Origin: Ruminococcus sp.
GTDB lineage: Bacteria > Bacillota > Clostridia > Oscillospirales > Ruminococcaceae
Direction of reading: 5' to 3'
Length of the DNA: 64,000 bases
NCBI GenBank assembly: GCA_017529875.1
Contig: JAFXNC010000006.1
Coordinates: 62,001 to 126,000 of the forward strand
Every line of letters starts with the position of its first letter. Position 1 is the first letter of the stretch. A program made the position numbers and the translations under genes. The notes under the pieces were generated by a model. It worked only from the letters and a program-made list of their open reading frames with translations, was not told the DNA's origin and did not search any database. Of this stretch, positions 25,895-33,373 are shown in pieces.

Positions 25895-26299
25895 ATGAAT
25901 ACATTTAAACTAAAGATCATAACCCCCGAAAAGATATTCTATGAGGGCGAGGCTGTTCAGCTCATAGCCAAGACTGCTGCCGGAAACATCGGTATTCTTG
26001 CGGGGCATACTCCCTATGTTGCAAATGTTGTTCCGTCACCTTTGAAGATCTCCGAGAACGGTACTGATTTCCGGGTGGCTGCCGTGTCATCGGGAGTAGT
26101 CAAGGCAGAGAAAGATCTCGTTACAGTGGTCACCACTGCTGTTGAATGGGCCGAGGATATCGACATAGCGAGAGCGGAGCGTTCAAGAGAGCGTGCCGAG
26201 CGGGAGCTTAACGCGAGAGCCAGCGACAAGGAGTTCCGCCACGCCGAGCAGCGTCTGAAACGAGCCCTTAACCGTCTTTCTGTGTCAGGCAAGAAATAA
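25895..26299 (+). CDS. atpC: ATP synthase F1 subunit epsilon
   Basis: The 134-aa subunit of the central stalk that can inhibit ATP hydrolysis. The N-terminal beta sandwich (FKLKIITPEKIFYEGEA, GILAGHTPYVANV) and the two C-terminal helices (about residues 90-132, charged and Arg-rich) are both present, so the inhibitory helix is not lost. It is the last gene of the operon and is followed at once by a terminator. Confidence 0.95.
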   Translation: MNTFKLKIITPEKIFYEGEAVQLIAKTAAGNIGILAGHTPYVANVVPSPLKISENGTDFRVAAVSSGVVKAEKDLVTVVTTAVEWAEDIDIARAERSRERAERELNARASDKEFRHAEQRLKRALNRLSVSGKK

Positions 26300-26306
26300 T
26301 TGACCG

Positions 26307-26350
26307 AGCCAATGCCGTTATATGCTTGTAACGGCTTGGCTTTGTTTGTT
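26307..26350 (+). terminator. Terminator of the ATP synthase operon
   Basis: A 13-bp stem with one bulged base (AGCCAA-T-GCCGTTA at 26307-26320 with TAACGGCTTGGCT at 26329-26341) is followed by TTGTTTGTT. Confidence 0.85.
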
Positions 26351-26416
26351 ATTCGGATAGCACCGGAGAGTTTTATTTTCCCGCCCAGGTGCATATCATC
26401 TATACGGTGATGATCT

Positions 26417-26992
26417 GTGCTTGAATTAACTGTTGGCAAGACCGTATTCAGATTTACGTTTTCGTTTTTCGCCCTCATCGGACTGGTATCGTCGGTGGGC
26501 GGCAGCATCCAGAAACAGGTAATGACGGTGCTGCTTTGCTCATTGATGCATGAGGGCGGGCATATGACCGCAATGGAGCTTTTTGGCCTAAGGCCTGATA
26601 TGCTGACCTTTTACGCGGGCGGCATCAAGCTCAACGGCAAGCAGTGCGGGTGCGGCAAGGCGGCATATACCGTTGTTCTGCTCTCCGGCTGCGTTGTGAA
26701 CTTGGCTGCCTTTGCACTGTGTTTGCTTTTGGGCAGGGTCGGGATGTTTGCGGCGGCGAATCTTGCGCTGGGACTGTTCAATCTGCTGCCGCTGCGGTAT
26801 TTCGACGGCGGAAGGCTTTACACCGAGCTTACCGGCAGGGAACCTGCGTTCTGTATACGCATCGCAGTGATCGGGCTGCTGGGAGCGCTGGCGGCTGCGG
26901 CTTTTATGACTGGGCGGCTGCCAATATCCCTTATCGCGGCAATAGTAATTATACTTTCGGACGGCATACTGACTGCAAGACAGTCGGTATAA
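26417..26992 (+). CDS. M50 (site-2 protease family) intramembrane metalloprotease, SpoIVFB-like
   Basis: The 191-aa membrane protein carries the zinc motif MHEGGH (His 45, Glu 46, His 49) inside a hydrophobic helix and the second-metal-ligand motif NLLPLRYFDGGRL (Asp 130). These are the marks of M50 proteases that cut membrane-bound regulators. It is short, with no CBS or PDZ domain, like the SpoIVFB type. A spoIVFA partner is not adjacent. The GTG start at 26417 has only a weak ribosome-binding site. The next gene, a radical-SAM protein, starts 30 nt later. Confidence 0.85.
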   Translation: MLELTVGKTVFRFTFSFFALIGLVSSVGGSIQKQVMTVLLCSLMHEGGHMTAMELFGLRPDMLTFYAGGIKLNGKQCGCGKAAYTVVLLSGCVVNLAAFALCLLLGRVGMFAAANLALGLFNLLPLRYFDGGRLYTELTGREPAFCIRIAVIGLLGALAAAAFMTGRLPISLIAAIVIILSDGILTARQSV

Positions 26993-27022
26993 AAATATGA
27001 ACATGAAATACAGGGGATAGAA

Positions 27023-28870
27023 TTGAAAGAGATCAGAGAAAAAATCGAACAGCTGCTGCTTAAAACTCAGAAGCCTGCAAGATACATCGGCGGCGAGCAC
27101 GGAAGCATCGTCAAGGACAAGAGCAAGGTGGATGTGCGCTTTGCCTTTTGTTTTCCTGATATTTATGATGTGGGTATGTCTCACCTCGGTATGAAGATAC
27201 TCTACGGCCTGAAAAACGCCGTGCCGAATTACTGGTGTGAGCGCGCTTTTATGCCTGAGAAAGACTTTGAGGCGCTGATGCGGGAGAATGATATCCCGCT
27301 TTATGCCCTTGAAAGCCTCGACCCCGTCAGGGATTTTGATTTCATCGGCTTTACCCTCCAGTATGAGCTTTCCTTTACGAACGTTCTCGAGATGCTTGAT
27401 CTGGCGGGGCTGCCGGTCTATGCCAGGGACAGAAAAGACCTGACCCCCATAGTAGTCGGGGGAGGACCTTGCGTCTGCAATCCCGAGCCCATAGCGCCGT
27501 TTTTTGACCTGTTCATTCTCGGCGAGGGCGAGGACGTGAACCTTGAACTCATGAGGCTTTACGAAAAAATGAAACCGCTGTCTCCCACGAAAGAAGAATT
27601 CCTGCGGGAGGCCGCCAAGATCGAGGGCATCTATGTTCCGCAGTTCTACGACGTGGAATACAACGAGGACGGCACCGTTTCCTCCATTACGCCCAACGTC
27701 CCCGAGGCAAAGCCCAAGGTCACAAAGCGCGTTATTGCGGACTTTGACCACGCCTATTATCCCGATAGCTTTGTGGTGCCGTTTACCAGCATAGTCCACG
27801 ACAGAGTGGTGGTGGAGGTGCTGCGGGGCTGCATCAGAGGATGCAGGTTCTGTCAGGCAGGGTTCATTTACAGGCCGTTTCGGGAAAAAAGCATCGCCAC
27901 CATTGCCGGAGAGACCAAGTCCCTTTGCGAGCAGACCGGCTATGAGGAAGTGTCGCTGTCATCCCTGTCCACCAGCGACCACACCAGGATCACGGAGCTG
28001 CTGACGAGCCTTTCCGACTATACCGATAAGGAGAACATCAACCTCTCCCTGCCGTCGCTGCGTATAGATACCATGAGCAAGGAGATAATCGACCGCATCG
28101 CCGCAGTAAGAAAGAGCGGACTGACCTTCGCGCCGGAGGCGGGGACTCAGCGCCTGCGCGACGTTATCAACAAGAACATCACTGAGGACGAGATCATGCG
28201 CACCTGCAAGCTTGCTTTTGCAGAGGGGTATCAGACCGTCAAGCTCTACTTCATGCTGGGTCTTCCCGATGAGACCGACGAGGATATCGCCGGTATCGCC
28301 GAGCTGGCTCAGAAGGTAGTGGATCTTTACTATCAGACCCCCAAGGAGCAGCGGGGCAAGAGCATACAGGTCTCTGTGTCGGCTTCGACTTTTGTACCGA
28401 AGCCCTTTACGCCCTTTGAATTCGAGCCCCAGGCCACTCCGGAGCAGATAAAACATAAGCAGGGCTTTTTGCTTGACAATATCAAATCAAAGAAAATCCG
28501 CATCAGCTATCATCAGATGAACGTTTCCGTCCTTGAGGGCATACTTGCCCGGGGAGACAGGAGAATTGCGGATGCTATCTACTGTGCATGGCGAAAAGGC
28601 TGTACACTTGACAGCTGGGACGAGCATTTCCGTTTTGACCTGTGGCAGGAGGCATTTGCCGAGTGCGGCACAGATACGGCTTTCTACGCCAATCGCAAGA
28701 GAAAATACGACGAGATCATGCCCTGGTCGCATCTTGACTATATGATATCAAGAGAATTTCTTATAAGAGAGAATAAGAAGGCTCATGAAGCCAAAACCAC
28801 CCGCAACTGCTCAGAGGGCTGCTCCGGATGCGGCGTTAAAAAGGAATGCGGAGGTGTTTACTGTGGCTGA
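27023..28870 (+). CDS. TIGR03960-type B12-binding-like radical SAM protein
   Basis: The 615-aa protein has an N-terminal cobalamin-binding-like Rossmann region and a radical-SAM core with RGCIRGCRFCQAG (three Cys for the 4Fe-4S cluster) at about residues 269-281. It ends in a Cys-rich tail (NCSEGCSGCGVKKECGG). It matches the family always paired with a TIGR03936 radical-SAM-linked protein, as here. The reaction is unknown to me; a tRNA- or rRNA-modifying role is often guessed. The TTG start at 27023 has AGGGG upstream. It overlaps the next gene by 8 nt. Confidence 0.88.
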   Translation: MKEIREKIEQLLLKTQKPARYIGGEHGSIVKDKSKVDVRFAFCFPDIYDVGMSHLGMKILYGLKNAVPNYWCERAFMPEKDFEALMRENDIPLYALESLDPVRDFDFIGFTLQYELSFTNVLEMLDLAGLPVYARDRKDLTPIVVGGGPCVCNPEPIAPFFDLFILGEGEDVNLELMRLYEKMKPLSPTKEEFLREAAKIEGIYVPQFYDVEYNEDGTVSSITPNVPEAKPKVTKRVIADFDHAYYPDSFVVPFTSIVHDRVVVEVLRGCIRGCRFCQAGFIYRPFREKSIATIAGETKSLCEQTGYEEVSLSSLSTSDHTRITELLTSLSDYTDKENINLSLPSLRIDTMSKEIIDRIAAVRKSGLTFAPEAGTQRLRDVINKNITEDEIMRTCKLAFAEGYQTVKLYFMLGLPDETDEDIAGIAELAQKVVDLYYQTPKEQRGKSIQVSVSASTFVPKPFTPFEFEPQATPEQIKHKQGFLLDNIKSKKIRISYHQMNVSVLEGILARGDRRIADAIYCAWRKGCTLDSWDEHFRFDLWQEAFAECGTDTAFYANRKRKYDEIMPWSHLDYMISREFLIRENKKAHEAKTTRNCSEGCSGCGVKKECGGVYCG

Positions 28871-29567
28871 AATGCTTCTGCCGAAGAATCAGGCGCTGCG
28901 CATCACCAGATATGAGTACAGGCTCGTTTTTGAGAAGAAAGGCAGAGCCCGGTATATTTCCCACCTCGACCTGATGAGAGCCTTTCAGAGGGTATTCAAG
29001 CGGGCGGGGATACCTCTTTGGTATACCCAGGGGTTCAACCCTCATGCCTATCTGATGTTCCCGCTGGCGCTGTCCCTCGGCATTGATTCAAGCGTTGAAC
29101 CGCTGGATATCGCCCTGACAGAGGAGCTTTCCTTCGACGAGGTCAGGGACAGGATCAACTGGCAGATGCCCGAAGGCCTCAGGATAGTATCGGTGGGAAA
29201 GCCTGTCATGAAGCACACCGAGATCAGCTCCGCAGAATATGAGCTGCGTTTAAGAACAGATCTCACGCCCGACGAGACCGCCGATGCTTTCAGAAGCTTT
29301 GTCTCTCAGGACAAGATCGAGGTGGAGAAACGCACCAAGAAAAAAGGCATAAACCTTGTCGATATCAAGCCTCACATCGAGCTGCTTTCCTGTGAAGCTG
29401 CGGATGCTGAGACCGTGCTGATGCTCAGACTGCCTGCCGGCAGCGAGTTCAATCTGAACACGAATGTTGTTCTTGACGCTTTTGAGGCGTATTTTAAGGG
29501 AAGGATCAACTCGGTTTATACAACTCGCACAAAGATAATCGCCAAAAACGGTGAAAGTTTTACGTAG
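28863..29567 (+). CDS. TIGR03936-type radical-SAM-linked protein
   Basis: The 234-aa partner of the preceding gene shows the family start YRLVFEKKGRARYISHLDLMRAFQR, then GFNPHAYLMFPLALSLGIDS. It has no Cys cluster of its own. GGAGGTG at 28850-28856 lies 6 nt before GTG 28863, which I take as the start; longer readings begin inside the upstream gene without a ribosome-binding site. In other Firmicutes this pair sits near rplU/rpmA or rplS, as it does here. Confidence 0.9.
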   Translation: MAEMLLPKNQALRITRYEYRLVFEKKGRARYISHLDLMRAFQRVFKRAGIPLWYTQGFNPHAYLMFPLALSLGIDSSVEPLDIALTEELSFDEVRDRINWQMPEGLRIVSVGKPVMKHTEISSAEYELRLRTDLTPDETADAFRSFVSQDKIEVEKRTKKKGINLVDIKPHIELLSCEAADAETVLMLRLPAGSEFNLNTNVVLDAFEAYFKGRINSVYTTRTKIIAKNGESFT

Positions 29568-29574
29568 CCTGCTA

Positions 29575-29603
29575 TTGAATTGCACTGGGAAATATGGTAT
29601 AAT
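29575..29603 (+). promoter_or_regulatory. Promoter of rplS
   Basis: TTGAAT (29575-29580), 17-nt spacer and extended -10 TGGTATAAT (TATAAT at 29598-29603). Confidence 0.85.
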
Positions 29604-29607
29604 ATTT

Positions 29608-29758
29608 AAGCATTTGAATTACCGTCGGCTTGTTCCGACGAGAGTTAATGCCAAACCCCGTGATCATCGGGACGACATTAAAGCGGATAGTCCTCTGGCT
29701 TTGCAGGGCTGCGGTGCTCTGCGATAAAGTGTATGAATGTCTGAAAACAACAGGAGGA
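29608..29758 (+). ncRNA. Structured 5' leader of rplS
   Basis: The 150-nt untranslated leader holds at least one firm hairpin, CGTCGG/CCGACG (29623-29628 with 29635-29640), and further GC-rich segments (GGCTTTGCAGGGCTGCGG). Firmicutes often have an L19 autoregulatory leader here. I could not align it to the known consensus by eye. Confidence 0.45.
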
Positions 29759-29765
29759 ATTTAAA

Positions 29766-30110
29766 GTGGACGCTTTAAAACTGATCTCAAACTCAAGCAT
29801 GAAGGAAAATGCCCCCGTAGTCAACATCGGTGACACCGTTAAGGTTCACGTAAGAATTGCTGAGGGTGACAAGTCGAGGATCCAGATCTTCGAGGGTACT
29901 GTTATCGCCAAGAAGCACGGCGGTATCAACGAGACCTTTACTGTACGTCGTGTAGCTCACGGCTGCGGTATCGAGAGAGTTTTCCCCATTCACTCGCCTG
30001 TGGTTGAGAAGGTAGAGCTTGTCAGAAGCGGTAAGGTTCGCCGCGCCAAGCTGTACTATCTCCGCAAGAGAGTTGGTAAGGCCGCTAAGGTCAAGGAACT
30101 TGTTAAGTAA
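29766..30110 (+). CDS. rplS: 50S ribosomal protein L19
   Basis: L19 lies at the 30S-50S interface. The 114-aa protein shows the signature VNIGDTVKVHVRI, RIQIFEGTVIAKKHGG and GIERVFPIHSPVVEKVEL. The start is GTG at 29766 with AGGAGG 7 nt upstream. It is transcribed from its own promoter with a long leader and ends at a UUCG-loop terminator. Confidence 0.97.
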   Translation: MDALKLISNSSMKENAPVVNIGDTVKVHVRIAEGDKSRIQIFEGTVIAKKHGGINETFTVRRVAHGCGIERVFPIHSPVVEKVELVRSGKVRRAKLYYLRKRVGKAAKVKELVK

Positions 30111-30120
30111 GTCCTTCGAT

Positions 30121-30153
30121 AAGGCATCGCTTCGGCGGTGCCTTTTGCTTTTA
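30121..30153 (+). terminator. UUCG-loop terminator after rplS
   Basis: A 10-bp stem (AAGGCATCGC with GCGGTGCCTT, one G-U pair) closes on a TTCG tetraloop (30131-30134) and is followed by TTGCTTTT. Confidence 0.92.
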
Positions 30154-30208
30154 TGTATATGTGCACAAAAAAACGCCCGAAAAATTGGCTGATTTTTCGT
30201 TTAGGTAC

Positions 30209-30237
30209 TTGAAATCTACGCTTGGATTTGTTATAAT
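30209..30237 (+). promoter_or_regulatory. Promoter of the lepB-rbgA-rnhB-yraN unit
   Basis: TTGAAA (30209-30214), 17-nt spacer, TATAAT (30232-30237), 38 nt before ATG 30276. Confidence 0.85.
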
Positions 30238-30275
30238 GGTATATTATAGATATTTATACCGAGAGAGGTGTCAAT

Positions 30276-30875
30276 ATGAGCGGAAATACTAATGCCGGAG
30301 CTTTGGACAAGAACGAAAAGAGCTTTTCGCTGGTCGATGAACTGCTTGATTGGGTCGAGGCCTTTGTTCTTGCGATATTTGTTGTGGTACTGATATTCAT
30401 TTTCTTCCTGAGGATAGTTGAAGTCTCCGGGCCGTCCATGAACCCGACCCTGAACGACAAGGACAGACTTATCCTTACTCATCTGAACTATACTCCCGAG
30501 CGGGGCGACATAATCGTTGCCAATTCCAAGGGGCTCGATAAGTGCATCATCAAGCGCTGTATCGGCATCGCCGGAGATACAGTAGTCATTGACTACAACA
30601 AGAACAGCGTTACCGTCAACGGCACCAAGGTGCAGGAGGATTATCTCGGTGAGGCTATGAGAGGCGATCTTGCGGTGTTTGACACTTCCTTTAAGACTGC
30701 CAACGGCGTTTATACCTATCATGTTCCGGAGGACACTATCTTTGCTATCGGCGATAACCGCAACCATTCCACCGACAGCCGTTCCGCCTATGTGGGCTTC
30801 ATCAAGCTCGAGGACGTTCTCGGCAAAGCGTTTTTCAGATTCCTTCCCTTTGGAAGTTTCGGTTCTATCAGCTGA
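30276..30875 (+). CDS. lepB: Signal peptidase I (first of two tandem copies)
   Basis: It removes signal peptides from secreted proteins at the outer membrane face. One membrane anchor (about residues 28-46) is followed by the catalytic core: Ser 54 in SGPSMNPTL, Lys 93 in IIKRCIG, and the GDNRNHSTDSR box. The 199-aa length is typical of Gram-positive type I enzymes with one anchor. Its stop is directly followed by the ATG of a second, similar signal peptidase, with no gap. Confidence 0.94.
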   Translation: MSGNTNAGALDKNEKSFSLVDELLDWVEAFVLAIFVVVLIFIFFLRIVEVSGPSMNPTLNDKDRLILTHLNYTPERGDIIVANSKGLDKCIIKRCIGIAGDTVVIDYNKNSVTVNGTKVQEDYLGEAMRGDLAVFDTSFKTANGVYTYHVPEDTIFAIGDNRNHSTDSRSAYVGFIKLEDVLGKAFFRFLPFGSFGSIS

Positions 30876-31442
30876 ATGAAAGGTGAAGCTGACAGATCAT
30901 TTGCCGACGAGGCTCTTGATCTGATCGAAACGGTAGTTTTGGCTGTCTTCGTTTTCATTTGTGTCTTTACCTTTGTGCTCAACGACGTCAGAGTCGTGGG
31001 CGAGAGTATGCAGCAGACCCTTTATAACGGCGACAAGCTCATCAGTCTGAAATTCATGTACACTCCCGAGCGCGGCGATGTGGTCATAATAAACTCGGAG
31101 AACATGAAGGAGATCATAGTGAAGCGCATCATCGGCGTACCCAATGACAAGGTGGAGATAGACTACTCCGAGGGCAGCGTTTATGTGAACGGAGAAAAGC
31201 TCTCCGAGCCCTATGTGAACGGCACTATGACCGAGAGAAGCACATTTGCTTCGGTGTTCCGCGATCCGGCCTCCGGCAGGTATGTATACAAGGTGCCTTT
31301 TGACAAGTATCTTGTTCTCGGGGATAACCGGGATCATTCCACCGACGGCAGGGTGTTCGGATTTGTAACAAGAGACGAGATCCTCGGCAGGGCGGTATTC
31401 CGTTACTGGTCTGACGAGGGCAGTATAGGTTTTATAGAGTAA
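30876..31442 (+). CDS. lepB: Signal peptidase I (second tandem copy)
   Basis: A 188-aa paralogue of the preceding enzyme with one anchor (about residues 18-36), Ser 44 in GESMQQTL, Lys 83 in IIVKRIIG and GDNRDHSTDGR, so it too should be active. The two copies share the segment YTPERGD. Its ATG touches the upstream stop and has no clear ribosome-binding site, so translation is probably coupled. The core box differs (GESMQQ against GPSMNP), which suggests a split of substrates. Confidence 0.93.
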   Translation: MKGEADRSFADEALDLIETVVLAVFVFICVFTFVLNDVRVVGESMQQTLYNGDKLISLKFMYTPERGDVVIINSENMKEIIVKRIIGVPNDKVEIDYSEGSVYVNGEKLSEPYVNGTMTERSTFASVFRDPASGRYVYKVPFDKYLVLGDNRDHSTDGRVFGFVTRDEILGRAVFRYWSDEGSIGFIE

Positions 31443-31460
31443 GAAAGGGCGGTGATCCTG

Positions 31461-32351
31461 TTGAGCAGGGAAGCCAATGTACAGTGGTTCCCGGGGCATA
31501 TGGCCAAGACCCGGAGGATCATGCAGTCTAATCTTAAGCTTGTGGATGTGGTGGTGGAGATCACCGACGCGAGGATACCCTATTCCAGCCGCAACCCTGA
31601 AATGGACAGGCTTGTGGGCTCAAAGCCTCGTCTGCTGCTGCTCAACAAGGCGGATTCTGCTGACGAGACAGTAACTTCCGTGTGGCTGGACTACTACAAG
31701 CGCAAGGGCATTTTCGCTATCGCTACCGATTGCCGGAGCGGTAAGAATATAGGAAGATTTCAGACAGCTTTGAAAGAGCTGATGAAAGACAAGCTCGCCC
31801 AGTGGCAGGCTCATGGAATGACCGGCAGACCTATCAGGATAATGGTTGTGGGCATACCAAATGTGGGCAAGAGCTCATTCATCAATCGCCTTGCCGGCTC
31901 CAAGCGTGCCAAGGTGGAGGACAGGCCGGGCGTTACCCGCGGCAAGCAGTGGGTCACTCTTGAGGGAGACCTTGAACTGCTTGATATGCCGGGCGTGCTG
32001 TGGCCTAAGTTCGAGGATAAGCGCGTGGGAGAGATGCTGGCTTTCACCGGAGCCGTCAAAGACAATATAATGGATATGGAGTACATCGCCTGCCGGTTCC
32101 TTGAATACATGAACGCCGAATACCCGGAGCTTATCAAAAACCGCTACGGCATCGAGACCGACGATATCCCCGAAAACGACGAGGAGACCATAGGCTGCGT
32201 GCAGGGCTTTGAGATACTTGGACGCATCGGAAAGAAGCGGGGATTCCTGGTTTCCGGCGGCGAGGTTAATACCGAGCGTGCCGCCATAACCGTTATGGAC
32301 GAGTTCAGGAGCGGAAAGCTGGGCAGGCTGACCCTTGAAAGACCGAGGTAA
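31461..32351 (+). CDS. rbgA: Ribosome biogenesis GTPase RbgA (YlqF)
   Basis: RbgA is a circularly permuted GTPase needed for late 50S assembly. The order of motifs is permuted as expected: LLLNKADSAD (G4) comes before GIPNVGKSSFINRL (G1), PGVTRG (G2) and DMPG (G3). The N-terminal NVQWFPGHMAKTRR is a hallmark. I take TTG 31461 with GGTGA 5 nt upstream; an alternative GTG at 31452 would overlap its own ribosome-binding site. The gene follows lepB by 18 nt and precedes rnhB by 5 nt. Confidence 0.93.
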   Translation: MSREANVQWFPGHMAKTRRIMQSNLKLVDVVVEITDARIPYSSRNPEMDRLVGSKPRLLLLNKADSADETVTSVWLDYYKRKGIFAIATDCRSGKNIGRFQTALKELMKDKLAQWQAHGMTGRPIRIMVVGIPNVGKSSFINRLAGSKRAKVEDRPGVTRGKQWVTLEGDLELLDMPGVLWPKFEDKRVGEMLAFTGAVKDNIMDMEYIACRFLEYMNAEYPELIKNRYGIETDDIPENDEETIGCVQGFEILGRIGKKRGFLVSGGEVNTERAAITVMDEFRSGKLGRLTLERPR

Positions 32352-32356
32352 GCGCT

Positions 32357-32977
32357 ATGACATTGTTTGAATTTGATAACACTTACAGAGACAGATACAG
32401 CCTTGTCTGCGGCGTTGATGAAGCAGGCAGAGGCCCTCTTGCGGGGGATGTTTATGCCGCCGCAGTAATATTCCCGGCGGGAGTGGTTATCGACGGTATT
32501 GACGACAGCAAAAAGCTCACCGAAAAGAAGCGGGAACAGCTCTTTGACGAGATACAAAAGCATGCGCTGGCCAGCTGTATCGCTGTGGCAACAGTAGATG
32601 AGATAGAGAACATCAATATCCTCGAGGCCGCAAAGCTGGCTATGAAAAGGGCGGTAGCGGGTCTCGGAGTATCGCCGGATATAGTACTTATCGACGGCAA
32701 TCAGCCGCCGAAGTTCGAGTGCGACTACGAGGCTGTCGTCAAGGGCGACGCCAAGAGCCAGTCCATAGCTGCTGCATCTATTCTTGCAAAGGTGGCAAGG
32801 GACAGATACATGAAGGAGCTGGCAGTCAAGTATCCTGAGTGGCAGTTTGAAAAGCACAAGGGCTACGGCACTAAGCTCCATTATCAGATGCTTGATCAGT
32901 TCGGGGAGAGCCCTGTTCACAGGCACAGTTTCCTGAAAAAGTACTATCAGAAAAAGGCCGTTGCCGATGGAGAATAA
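32357..32977 (+). CDS. rnhB: Ribonuclease HII
   Basis: RNase HII cuts RNA in RNA-DNA hybrids and removes single ribonucleotides from DNA. The 206-aa protein has the signature GVDEAGRGPLAGDVY with the catalytic Asp-Glu, DDSKKLTEKKRE, IDGNQPP and the later KGDAKSQSIAAASILAKVARD. ATG 32357 follows rbgA closely, and its end overlaps yraN by 11 nt. Confidence 0.95.
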   Translation: MTLFEFDNTYRDRYSLVCGVDEAGRGPLAGDVYAAAVIFPAGVVIDGIDDSKKLTEKKREQLFDEIQKHALASCIAVATVDEIENINILEAAKLAMKRAVAGLGVSPDIVLIDGNQPPKFECDYEAVVKGDAKSQSIAAASILAKVARDRYMKELAVKYPEWQFEKHKGYGTKLHYQMLDQFGESPVHRHSFLKKYYQKKAVADGE

Positions 32978-33332
32978 ACGCGAGATCGGCAATGCCGGTG
33001 AAAACGTGGTCTGTGCATTTCTGGAGCAGAACGGTTACACCATTCTCGCCAGGAATTACACGGTGCGCGGCGGCGAGATAGATATTATAGCCGAAAAGAA
33101 TGACATGATCGCTTTTGTCGAGGTGAAGCTCCGCAAGGAGGGTGCTCTCGTTTCCGGCGAGGAGGCCGTCAACGGGCAGAAGAAAAAGCACATCATCCTG
33201 GCGGCTGAGAGATATATGCTCACAGCCAAGCCCGACAAGTGCGCACGCTTCGACGTTGCCTCGGTAGAGGTGAAGAAGAACGGCAAGCTCAGGCTGAAAT
33301 ACTACGTTTCCGCCTTTGATGCAAGTAAATAA
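32967..33332 (+). CDS. yraN: YraN family (UPF0102) nuclease-like protein
   Basis: A 121-aa protein with a restriction-endonuclease-like core: GENVVCAFLEQNGY, GGEIDIIAEKNDMIAFVEVKLRK (the D-ExK pattern) and a C-terminal RFDVASVEV. Its exact role is unsettled; the family is nearly always beside rnhB, as here. ATG 32967 has AAAAAGG 9 nt upstream; a TTG two codons before is less likely. Confidence 0.9.
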   Translation: MENKREIGNAGENVVCAFLEQNGYTILARNYTVRGGEIDIIAEKNDMIAFVEVKLRKEGALVSGEEAVNGQKKKHIILAAERYMLTAKPDKCARFDVASVEVKKNGKLRLKYYVSAFDASK

Positions 33333-33346
33333 ACGGCTCTCGGGCC

Positions 33347-33355
33347 TGTTATAAT
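33347..33355 (+). promoter_or_regulatory. Possible extended -10 before thrC
   Basis: TGTTATAAT (TATAAT at 33350-33355) without a good -35 box, 19 nt before the ATG at 33374. A leaderless-like distance makes this doubtful; thrC may simply be read from upstream. Confidence 0.35.
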
Positions 33356-33373
33356 AAGGAAAGGTGAAATACT

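Noticed and set aside
26351-26416. Gap before the M50 protease gene
   Set aside because: Searched for a promoter; no convincing -35/-10 pair, so none reported.
26588-27799. Minus-strand open frame of 403 codons across the M50 and radical-SAM genes
   Set aside because: It spans two well-supported genes and the gap between them on the other strand; composition is low-complexity His/Lys/Arg.
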